Source: Asterochloris sp. CNOR1 (taxonomy: Eukaryota; Chlorophyta; Trebouxiophyceae; Trebouxiales; Trebouxiaceae). From it: 64,000 nucleotides of DNA. How positions within the stretch are numbered: position 1 is the stretch's first letter; every line of letters starts with the position of its first letter. The translations under genes and the position numbers were made by a program. Shown here piece by piece: positions 12,066-22,001 of this stretch. A model generated the notes under the pieces. It saw nothing but the letters and a program-made list of their open reading frames with translations, made no database searches and had not been told where the DNA came from. The DNA lies in NCBI GenBank assembly GCA_963969365.1, contig OZ017750.1, positions 3,100,001-3,164,000 of the forward strand, in the 5' to 3' direction.

Positions 12066-13561
12066 ATGACTCTGCGGCTTGCTGTGGAACATGAGCTGAA
12101 GGTGAGAGACTTGGCCTGCGTGACGGGCTGGCCTGGGTGCTGGGTGCATGCATGGGCAGCTCGTTGCTGTGCAGTGCTGGGGATGTGGTGCTGTCTGCGT
12201 CAGTGCTCTCCTGCTGACCTGCAGCGCTTACACAGCAGGGCTACAGTGTGGTGCTGCAGGTGTCACCTGCTCAGTGGCTTCACGCTGCCCCACTGGAGTG
12301 CTGCCAGTGCAAGTTCTGCTGCCAGTGCAAGGTCTGCTGGCGTTGCGTCTGCAGGGGCCTGCCAGCCAGCACAGGGGCGTGCGCAGGCACCTTGCACAGT
12401 TCACGCGGGACGTCCTGGCAGTGCTGGTGGGGCTGCGGGCAGCAGTCATGCTGGACTACATGGTCATCCCTCCCGAGCTGACTCTGAGTGTCATCCAGCG
12501 GCTCAACATGACATGCGCAGGTCAGCTGCCCTTGCCATGGCCTTGCGAGGGCTGCGCAGCTCGCCCACCTGCTGCATGACGAGTGCTGCGGCTCTGCGAT
12601 TGACGCATTTGCTCTGCCCATGGCACAAAATTTTTGATGCGGCTTGCCCGCACTGTTCTCTCCAGAATGATGCCCAGCACCATGCTGCAGGCAGCAACCT
12701 CTGTGCAGCTCAGTTAAATGGCTGCCAGTATGTCTACAGCGCGTCGATGCTGGCGGAGAGGGCTGCCGCCCTCTCAGGTGGCTCTCAGTCTTGTGGAGGC
12801 ACTCACCAGGCCCTGTTCATTAGGCTGAAGGGAGGGCTTGTGGCAGTGTGCCCTCCTGAAGAGCTGCAGGTGAGCTTCTGCGTATGGGTCAGGCGACGCC
12901 ACCTGCATGCTCACGGGATGCACCCTGCCGCCATATATCTGCATGGCCTCAGCAACTGCAGCTGGCCGAAGGCAGACTTGTACAAGGTGCTCAAAGCAGA
13001 CATCTATGAGTAACAAGCGCAATTTGTGGTGTGCAGACAGCGCAGGCGCAGCTCTCCAGGCTCTGCTCTGTACTGGGCACTCATGGTCACCAGCCTGAGG
13101 CAGGGGAGCGCGCTGCAGGGTGGCCGCCTGAGGTTGTGGACTTGAATCAGTGCACTGGGCTGCCAATCATGCCCACCCTCAGTGGCTGGCTGCTGGAGTA
13201 TGCCGGAGTCTACCTGGCCAGTGCAGAGGACGCTGCAGCACTGGCTGCAGCCCTATCTCAGCAGACCCTGCAACTTTGCAGCGTAGACTGCCAACTCAAG
13301 GGCGCACAGGTGCAGACAGCATCTGCAGGCCTGCTCCGCCTTGATGGCAAGCTGACTTGGTGCCAAAGCCACTTTTGCTGTGTGCAGGCAGCCCTTCCTC
13401 CTCTGGTATCATTCAGCATACCAAGCACCTTTCAGGCTGACGCCTTGCCCCATGTCAGTGCACTTGTAGCACACATAAAAGCAAGGGCTGCACAGCAAGA
13501 TGAATTTGAACATGTCTCTGTGAGCTGGGAAATGTTAGGGGTGTGCAGTGTACAACTGTAA
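12066..13561 (+). CDS. Possible UPF0739 (C1orf74-like) protein
   Basis: Exons proposed: 12066-12101, 12239-12259, 12355-12520, 12666-12869, about 13031-13308, and about 13397-13561 ending in TAA. All junctions keep phase except 12520 to 12666, which is off by one, so one splice site there is wrong or an exon is missing. The C-terminal third has PTLSGWLLEYAGVYLAS, then a Leu-rich strand segment, then PLVSFSIPSTF. This order (a GWLL-YPVVY-like block followed by an FS-IP block) resembles UPF0739, a family of unknown function. That match is from memory and moderate. The gene lies 91 bp downstream of BLOS1 and its stop is 127 bp from the convergent acyltransferase stop. Confidence 0.45.
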
Positions 13562-13688
13562 GGCATCCCTGTGCATGCAGCACTGGAACCTTCAAGACGG
13601 TCAAGAGGCAGAATCAATGACAGTTTCTGAGCACGCTGGGTGTACGGTGCAGGCAACCAACAAAACAGAGGGGCAGCAGCAGGGGCAG

Positions 13689-16506
13689 TCATGCCTTCTT
13701 GACCTCCTTGTCACTCTGGAGGTCCAGACTCTGGATGTACTTGCGTGAGAAGACATCAAAATAATATGTGGCTGCAGCCAGGAACACATGCCTTTGATTC
13801 AGCAATGCAAAAGGCGTCGAGGCACGCAGCCAAGCTGCCTCACCTCCGTTCCATGCAGATCCACTGGCACACAGGATGAGAAACACTGTGTGGGCTGTCT
13901 TGCTCTCCCACCAGAACTTGGCTGTGAGAGTAGCCAAGAAGCAAAGAAAGACATGGATGCCCATGTACACGAGGGGCTGAAATTGCTCAGGCACGCTGAG
14001 CACACAGCGAGCGAAAAGGGTTTTCTTGTTCTTTGTCATGTAAGCTGCACAGATCCACACAGCTTGCTCAGAAGGCACCCGAGCAGGATGCAGCGCTCAG
14101 CAAGATGCGCATGGCAGCTGTCAACAGAGTGTGGGTCATGCAGGATGAGCAGCTGTGCAAAGTAGAAACTCACTGAACAAGGTGTTGTAGCCCTTCTCCT
14201 TGATCTTGCGCTCTGACAGGACAAAGACCTGCCAGTTATGTGAAGGCTCAGTCATATAAAGCGCATGACAGGCTGTGAATTGGGCAGATGGGTTGCAGCA
14301 GCAGCAGCAGCAGCAGCACACATGCACAGGTCACATGAACATGGCCGCAGCTTTGGTGCAGTAGCCGCCACATCGGGGTGGCACACTGCAGCCTGCCTGG
14401 CACTGTTCACCTTGAGGTAGTATGCTGCCACCCAGATCATGTAAGCCCCCATGGCCAACACGCCAAAGTCCCACCACGTTGCAGTGTTGTAGGCCTCCTG
14501 CTGCTCCGCAGTCATCTCGTTGAACTTCAGCCTGCTCTGGTCAGGGTACCTGAGGCAGCCATTGCTGAATATGAGACTGCACATTTTAGACATATGGAAC
14601 GTTCCTCCAATGGAAGTGCAGCTGCCGGACAATCTCTCTCGGGGGCACCTATTGAGCAGCATGTGTGCCCCTCCCTTTGAGGCGCACTCATCAGGGCCCC
14701 TAGCATGCGAACAGCAGGGCATTGCCACCCAATGCTCAAAGTGAGCAGCAGCCGCTGTGAAGGACTTGAAAACAAAGACCGGTACAAGGCTGACTATTGG
14801 GCTCAAGCAGCTCACCACTTCCAGGTCCAGCACACGATAGCGGGGCTGATGTGCATGAACAGGGATGTGATCTGCACAGCAGGGGGAAGCGCTGCTGGCG
14901 GCAGGGCAACACAGGCTTTGAGTCTGGGCCAGCACATTCCAGGCTCATACTGGGGCACAGGGCTGGATGCCATGTACCTTACCTTGTCCAGACTGTGCAA
15001 CACGAGGGAGTTGCGCAGCGCCACAATGGACCATGTCAGAGGTCCAGCCACCATTGCAAAGACAATCTGCAGAAGGGTAAAGTGTGAGCGGAGGCTGGAT
15101 GCCTTTCCGGCCCTACAGGGCTGCATCACAGCCAGATAACAAAGCTGACCCACCTTGTGGAAAGCGGGGCTGCGCGGGAAGACCCACACCTCAAGGAGAA
15201 GCAACACATTGGCAAAGTAGCAGAACTCCTGCAGGGCCCGCAGGTGTCATCACGATTGGCAGGGGGCACTGCTCAGCTGCATGCTCAGTGCATGCAGAGT
15301 GCTGAGGACGCATGGCCAGGCACATGCTCTGCAGGGGTGCAGCTTCTCAGTGAGGCTCTTGCTGCTGGCTGGCAAAAAGGTGTCGGGGAGCCCAGCCTGC
15401 ACCCACCAGCATGTAATAGTGCCAGTTCTTTGCCCTGCAGCACAGTTGCAGATCAGCAGCCAAAGTCTCAATTGCATGTCAACAGCTGATGGCAGGCCAA
15501 CGAAGCTGCAGGGAGGCACCTGCGCTGCAGGCAGCTGCAGCAAGGCAACAGTGCTCCTCGGCGGCTCACCTGTAAAGGTAGAACCTGGCGCCATAGAGGA
15601 AGACTGCCTTGAGGGTGTACCACTTGAACAGCGTCTGCGGCGATGCACCTGCCCAGTATGCTGTCAAGCTGCAGCACAAGCTCAGTGTCAGCATCTGCTG
15701 TTGACCTCAACAGAGGCTGTTGACATCAACAGAGACTGGAGTGAGCTATTGATTATGTCATCTTCTTATGCGTGGAAAAGATGCTGCCTGACAGAACGCC
15801 GGCAGGGAACTAGCTCTCACCAGAGGTTGACGACGCCCAGAAAAAAGCCAATCTTGTCCCTCATCAGGACCTCCTGTGGCTTCAGCTTCCTGGATGCCAG
15901 CTGCTTGACACGGTCAGCCAGCGCTGGCTTGCGTCGTGTGGCAGCTGCTGTGCTCCTGGCTGCATCATCAGCAGCACCCTCCAGAGAAGCAGCCTGCATG
16001 TGAGTGTGCCCCATGTCATGCTGCTTGCCTGCCTCCTGAGGGCGTTGCAGATTCTGAACGGCATCTGAGGATGCTTTGGTTGAGCATGAGGATGATTCAG
16101 GGCCAGCCGGCTGCCAATAGAGCATGTGCTGCAATGCCCAAACCAAGAATCCCCCGCCTCACGTCCAAGCTCTCTGAGTCACTGCTGTCATGATGGGAGA
16201 GCTCAGCATCTGTTGGCGTGTTGAAAGCCTGCTGCACACTCACAGTGAAGGGCTGCAAGGAAGCGAAGGATGAACTTAGATGACGTGATGCAAATCTTGC
16301 CACAAGGTAGATTGAGCCAATGCATAGCATTGCAAATTTTTGCATGAGTTGCACAGTTTTGCATGCTCTGTGCGATTGCGCGCCAATTGCCCACAGCTTG
16401 CCTGCAGATTCCTGTTGAAGGACTTTCGTGCATTCTGCAGCATGTCAGCCAAGCCCAGCTTTGCCTCTGGTTGAGTAGCAGCCCTGCTGCTCTCAGCATC
16501 CGCCAT
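13689..16506 (-). CDS. GPC1: Glycerophosphocholine acyltransferase (DUF2838 family)
   Basis: Twelve exons on the minus strand: 16506-16402, 16252-16163, 16128-15821, 15668-15570, 15434-15407 (28 bp), 15228-15154, 15066-14983, 14871-14816, 14549-14411, 14228-14174, 14044-13844, 13771-13689. They sum to 440 residues in phase. The DUF2838 core is unmistakable: VLMRDKIGFFLGVVNL, EFCYFANVLLLLEVWVFPRS, GPLTWSIVALRNSLVLHSLD, ITSLFMHISPAIV, and near the C-terminus FWWESKTAHTVFLI. The family acylates glycerophosphocholine with acyl-CoA to lysophosphatidylcholine, in phospholipid remodelling, and is a multispanning ER membrane enzyme. The first 110 residues are hydrophilic. Intron 1 uses a GC donor (CAG|GCAAGC). 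The acceptor of exon 3 could instead be at 16110 (18 bp shorter, same phase). Confidence 0.93.
14296..14318 (+). repeat. CAG microsatellite
   Basis: Seven CAG units lie in an intron of the acyltransferase gene (CTG on the gene strand), upstream of the exon at 14228-14174. Confidence 0.9.
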
Positions 16507-16998
16507 GCTGTGAAGACTTAGTTCAGAGGGTAAGCCTCTATCGAATATTGATCTGTTCCCTGCTGCACTCAGAAAAGCCGTGGGCTTTCCAAAAGACCAA
16601 GGCCTTGGATGCTTACAGCTGTACTTTCATTCTTGGCACCTTTCGAGAAAAGATTAAGGCACTGCTGTCTGCCTGTTGCCTGCCAATGGCGGCACGTATC
16701 CTCTTGCCGCCAGTGCCAAGGACCTGCGGTAGAGTTTGACACAGCTGAGTCAATCCAAGGAAGCACAACTCTTGCAGGTACAGCCTGCGCAGCACTGTCG
16801 ATGCAGCTTCTGCGCTCGCAGCAGCTCATCCTGCCTTCCAGGGTGCCATCATGTTGCTGCCTTGTGCACATTGCAATATCTTGAACCACATCAACTGATC
16901 TGATAGAACAGCTGCTGTGCCTGCCAGGGGCTCACCATGGTGCTGCTGCATGCAGATCGATCGCAGCCAAGCAAATGAAGGTTTCCATTGTAGTCGAC
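16507..16998. promoter_or_regulatory. Divergent intergenic region
   Basis: Nearly 500 bp between two divergent starts. It should hold both promoters and 5' UTRs. The ORFs here have no recognisable protein character, and I see no defined element. Confidence 0.35.
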
Positions 16999-19900
16999 AT
17001 GGAGAACAGCAGCGACGCTGACAGGTGCCTCGTGAATGAGCTGATGCTGCTGATGAGGTAAAGCGCGGGCAAAGGCAACCCTCACTGTGTGCATCTCACC
17101 AGCAGGCATGCTGGCGCTGCGCTTCTCAGCTGGACATGCCTGCAGTAGCTCCAGATCTGTGGCAATGACGCCTCGTGGCCTCTTGTCCCCTGACCTGCTG
17201 TGGTGGCCTGCTTCTGCAGGTCAATGACCCATGACATCACCATCCTCCCTCACAACAGGCCAACCCCTGCGCCACAGCAGGGCCTGCCAGCTGTCTCCCT
17301 GGAGGATTGCGGCCAGGCGCCCCAGCAGCAGGGCCAGCCGGCTGCGGCGTCCCTGCAGAGGCACCCCTCTCACCTGTCAGGGCAAGAGTCGCTGCAGAGC
17401 TACCCTTCTGGTTAGCACCTGGGGGAGACCCTACAGAACCGCAACTCAGGGCAGGACTCCGAAGAGCCTGCCCAGGAGGGTGCAAACTCCCTGCAGCAGC
17501 ACCCCCTAGGTGAGAGCCTGGAGGAGGCCCTGCAGACACGGTGCCCCAGCCAGAATGTGCTGCGCAGGCCACATTGTCTCCTGTGCCTGTGGTGTGTAAT
17601 TGGGCCCTACGGTGGACTGCACTCAGCCCAACGGTGAGCGCTGTCAGTGAGAGCACGCACCAGTGGGCTGAGTGAGGTCCACAGTATGGCCCACTGGCGC
17701 GTGCTCTCACTGACAGCGTTCACGAGTGGGCTGAGTGAGGTCCACAGTACGGCATGGGAGGCTCTGGCCAGGCATGTGCTGCTTCATTTCCCGTGGGCAT
17801 CAGGAATGCAGACGTGCACAAAGCAGATGCAGCCCTTCTTCCTGGCAGGGCCTGCTCAGCTTGTGGGTGTGCCAGAGGGTCACTTGGATTGTCTCGGAGC
17901 AGATGGGCTATGGCAGAGAACAAGCTTTGAGAGCCAACTGTGCTGGTCAGGACTGCCCTAAGCACAGGCCTGGCACATGCCTCTGCAGGTGCAGCGCGGC
18001 CGTAGACCACGCCGCTGGGCTGCTCTCGCTGGGCTCCCTGGGATCTCTGCAGCAGGCGGTTGCAACAGGCCACTCTGCATCAATGTCACGTCAACCCGCT
18101 GCATGCCCCTTGTTGCAGGCACGGTTGTGGTAGGTGCAGGTTCTGGCAGGCTACCGCCCAACTTTGACGCGCCACTGTACCGCCCGCCGGCTCTGAGGCA
18201 TGCCGCTGGCCCGTCAGGCAGCCCTGAGGTGCGGAGGGACCAAGCCTTTGCTGCCCCGCAAGCACCTGGCCCTGCAAAGCATGTACTGCCGCCTCCTGGC
18301 TTCAAGCAATTGCAGGTGTGCAGCGCTCTGGTGCTGTGGTCACCACTAGCTGCTGGCCAGCGTTGGACGCTGCCTGACTCCATCCTGCCTCAACCCCACA
18401 TCTCTGAATGCAATCTTCAGGCATGGCTACCCTGACCCTGATGGGTGTCAAGGCATTAAGCTGGTTCTGCTTGGGACTAGCACCTGTGCACTTGCCTGGA
18501 CGTGCATAGCTTGACAAGTTCACATGCATGCAGTACCTGGGCCATAATGCTTTGGGTGTCATTGCTGCACTCTCCGCCCTCACCTCGGGTTGTTGCTGTT
18601 GGCAGCTGTGCTGGCTGGCCCTTGCAGCACTACTGAGTTACATGCCTGCCACCAACACCACAAACACATTCTGCTACACACACCTCTTGTTGCTAGCTCC
18701 TTGCAGGGGCGGGTTTCGCCACAGCCAGACCGTCCTCTGCATTCTGCACTCCAGCCTGAGGCAGAGCCACGCCCTGTGCCACAGCCAGAACTGCATGGCC
18801 CGCCTGCACCCCCGTTGGCACCTGCGCCGAGGCCTGCCCCCCAGCCTCCGGCTCCAGTGCAGCAGCAGGCCCCGCAGCAGCAGGCCCCGCAGCAGCAGGC
18901 CCTGCCTGTGGCTGTTGCTGCTCCTGTGGGTGACGCCCCAGCGGCCATGCTGTTCCCTTTGACCGCCAAGTTTGTCGAGGTGCTGAGGAGGGCATTGCAG
19001 TGCAAGGAGGAGGTCAGTCAAGTGCTCTGCACAGAAAGCTGTGCATGGAGCAGATTGTGACGGGTGCTCCTGCATGAACCAGAGGTGCCAATGCGGCACT
19101 TCAAAGCAAACAAAATGATGGGCCCCAGCAGGGCCCATAGGAAGTGAGCAGGAAGAGCGCTTAGGGGGAACCTACACATGAGCTGAAAAGGTGTCTCTAC
19201 AGCTGCACAGTGCCTACCTGGCATGTGTGCTGGCCCAAAGCTGGTGCCCACTGCATGGCTGTGGGCCAGCAGACACAGCTGCCTGGAAGGGGGCCTGAAA
19301 GTTGCGAGCTGCTGGTCCTGTGGCCGTCCACCTTGTGCAGCCCATAAAGGGCTCTTCTGGCATGGTGTGCAGGCCACCAAGGAACTGGGCATGATGATGG
19401 AGAGGCAGAAGTTCACCAAAGTGGCCTGGGAGCATCTCACGGCGGCAGCCAACCTGGTGATGTTTGACCCGGAGCTGTCCAAGCAGCGGACCCCTGTGGT
19501 AGGCCTGCAAGTGGAGAGACTTCCAGAGTGAAGCCTTGGGGGCATGCTGCCAGCAATCTACTGCCATTTGGCCTACAAACCCAAAGCATCCTGTCACAGC
19601 TGCCTGTGGAGGGCAAGTGCCTGTGGGCGCCCGCCAGTGAAGAGGCTGCAAGGAAGGCACCCAGTGGCGCGTTGCCAGCAGCCTACTGGTGCTACCTGTG
19701 CGGTGCCCTGCAATAGCTGACTATGATAGGCAAGTGCCTGTCATGAGTATGCCATCAAGAGACTGCAAGGCTGATACTTCGACAGCCGACTGGCATGGAC
19801 AAACCATGCTGGGCAGCTCCTCAGCCTGCTGCTGCTGCTGTGCATGCCAGAGCACACGTGCTCAGCACCTTAGCACTCTGCACGCAATGCCTTTGGTGGG

Positions 19901-22001
19901 TTTCTGAGTGCCTGGTGGCTCCCAAGCAACCTGCAACTGCAGCCTGTGGTGATTTTCCCAGTGCATGGCAGCGTTCAAGCAGGCTGTGGCCACTGCCTGT
20001 GATGAGCTGCCCATTGCTTGGCGGCCCAAGCATTCCTGCTGACCGTCATGGGCCTGCTGTACACGCTTCGCTTTGATCATTGTCTTGCTGCTGACCTTGT
20101 GCTGACTGCCAGAGGCTGCAGGCCAGTCTGCAGCTCCAGACTGATCGGCATGGTACTCACCCTCCAATACCCCTGCTTGTGCTGCAGCATGGCATGGTGG
20201 ATGCCTTGATGTCTCTCCATGACAAGAAGCCACAGGACCTGGAAGTTACGCTCAAACAACTGCTCACAAGGGTGAGTGGGCGCACCTGTGCCACATGAGA
20301 TGCAGCTGCTGCCTGGCAGGTACCCTGCCCTGCAGACAGGTTGCTGCATGCACCCTTCAGTCGTCCCAGGCCGAGAGAGCCGTCATGGCCTGAGGGTTCC
20401 AATCAAGAGGCCTCCATTCTGCATACCTGCTTGGCCTGCTGGATCCCTGTTCTGCCTCGCCCAACTGATGTCGGCGTGCTGCCCTGCAGGCCTGGTGGGT
20501 CTTCTGCCCTGCTGAGCCCTTCACCAACTGGCAGGAGTTCTACCCTGCAATGGCCTTCATTGTGTCCTGCCTGCGCTACACCGGCCGAGGGGGCATGTCC
20601 CTGCCAGGTGGGTAACCCATTATGTACTGCCTGCGCTGTACTGGCAGTGGAGCTTCTCACAATGTCCTGAAGCCAGAACACCTGGATGGCAACACATGAA
20701 TTGCTCAAGTTGCAGCCGTTGAGTTCTCAGGCCTTTGCAGCCACTTCAACATTGGGGCATGCTGACTCTGCGTTCTTCTCTGACGCTTCTGCTTTGATGA
20801 GGGCTGACTTTCAGCCCTTGGCCTTACCTTCAACAAAAAGATACAATGTTGTCCCCAGTTGTTCCTGCGCTGCACTGAACAGGCTTGCTGCCTGGATGTC
20901 TCTGCAGATGTCGCCGACACCATCACTGAGCATTTGCTGCCCGAGCCCAAGACAGTCCTGGCCGGCATGGAGATGCTTGCGCAGCTGGTGACGGACGAGG
21001 TGACAAGCAAGCAGGTGGGCCATGGTTGCTGGGCAGATGCCATGCTTGCCTCCTTATCTTGTCAGATCTGGGAACTGGAGAAGCAAGGCTACATAGCATG
21101 GGTTTCGCTGATAACTGGAGGCATTTGCAGTGTTGGCAGACCCAGAGGTCAAGCTTTGCAGGTGCAAGAGCAGCCTGCGGGATGATGGGCATGCCATCAG
21201 CGCTTCTGCAGTGGCTGCCTGCTGTGCTGACTGCTGCTGTGTGCAACATTGCTCCATTGCCCACACAGCTCACTGCTCATCCCCATGAAGTCTGGCAGCA
21301 ACCACAGCTCAAGGCTGATGCGCTGTTTTTAATCACTGCAGTTTTTGGCAAGGGCCCCAGCAGCTTGCTTGGCGCGGATTCGCGATGCAGTCAGGAAGCA
21401 TGTCCTTGACAAGCCTGGCACTGAGCGCTACAGCATCATGCTGGAAATGCACCTGGCGATGACAGAGGTGAGGGGAGGGTGGGCCCAACCCGGGACCTGC
21501 AGTCTGTACAGTCGTTGACTGGCTGCTTACTGCACAGCGTCCAGTGTTTCGCCAGGCTGGCTGACACATGAAGGGCCTTGCTGCAAGCGTGTTGGCTGGG
21601 ATTGTGGCCGCTCTGCCAACGACATCCGGTGCCTTCAACTGTTGTTCCTGCTGAGACAGGTGCTGCTGCAGGTGACAGGCCTGCATGCTCCCCTCTCCAC
21701 CCCAGGCTCAACAGGAAAATTGCCTGTTGCAGCCTGCCTAAGCTGTAGCCCTGCACACAAGTGTGATCCCATGGATGCCTGCTACAGCAAGGACTGCAGG
21801 TCGCAGGTGGCAGGCCTGTATGCGTCTCCTCAACCAGCTTGACTAGCAAATGTGACCACTTGTGCAGCAGCCACCTGCACCCCATGTCTCTGACCAGGTG
21901 AATGCTTGCTGCAGCGCGGCCTGCAGCCCCCCAAGGTGTGGCCAGACCCGGAGGCTGTCAAGACAAAGGGCTGTGATGACTTCCCCCTCTCATCAGCATG
22001 A
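16999..22001 (+). CDS. Unidentified protein: Pro/Gln-rich N-terminus plus helical-repeat domain
   Basis: Ten exons join in phase: 16999-17057, 17220-17410, 18119-18315, 18707-19012, 19373-19498, 20188-20271, 20490-20607, 20908-21014, 21342-21467, 21915-22001. The product is 466 residues. Residues 1-230 are low complexity, rich in Pro, Gln and Ala, with three APQQQ-type repeats and a short motif RLPPNFDAPLYRPP. Residues from about 240 form an all-helical region with MLFPLTAKFVEVLRRALQ, ELGMMMERQKFTKVAWEHL, HGMVDALMSLHDKKPQDLEV and ERYSIMLEMHLAMTERGL. A disordered Pro-rich front followed by a HEAT/MIF4G-like helical domain would suit an RNA- or translation-linked adaptor, but this is a guess and I do not recognise the family. 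The stop codon overlaps the next gene's ATG. Confidence 0.65.
17612..17745 (+). repeat. Long intronic inverted repeat (hairpin)
   Basis: Arms 17612-17668 and 17689-17745 are reverse complements. The inner 30 bp (17639-17668 against 17689-17718) match at 29 positions and the outer 27 bp at about 21. The loop is 20 nt. A block around GTGGGCTGAGTGAGGTCCAC occurs twice in direct orientation (from about 17664 and 17726) and once inverted. It lies in intron 2 (17411-18118) on the transcribed strand. Confidence 0.85.
18860..18904 (+). repeat. Three 15-bp Gln-rich coding repeats
   Basis: Three copies of CAGCAGCAGGCCCCG (last copy CTG-ended) encode QQQAP repeats in exon 4 of the Pro/Gln-rich gene. 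Confidence 0.9.
19543..19770 (+). repeat. Tandem intronic duplication
   Basis: Two diverged copies start at about 19543 and 19672. Shared blocks are TGCCAGCA-CTACTG, GGCAAGTGCCTGT and AGAGGCTGCAAGG or close variants, in the same order. They lie in the intron between exons 5 and 6 of the Pro/Gln-rich gene. Confidence 0.6.

Noticed and set aside
12066-13013. 315-codon uninterrupted plus ORF as an intronless gene
   Set aside because: It reads through clear introns. Only its first 12 codons and the segment after 12666 look coding, and the best exon at 12355-12520 is in another frame.
14252-14935. 227-codon minus ORF as a separate protein
   Set aside because: It is one real acyltransferase exon (14411-14549) plus its flanking introns read through.
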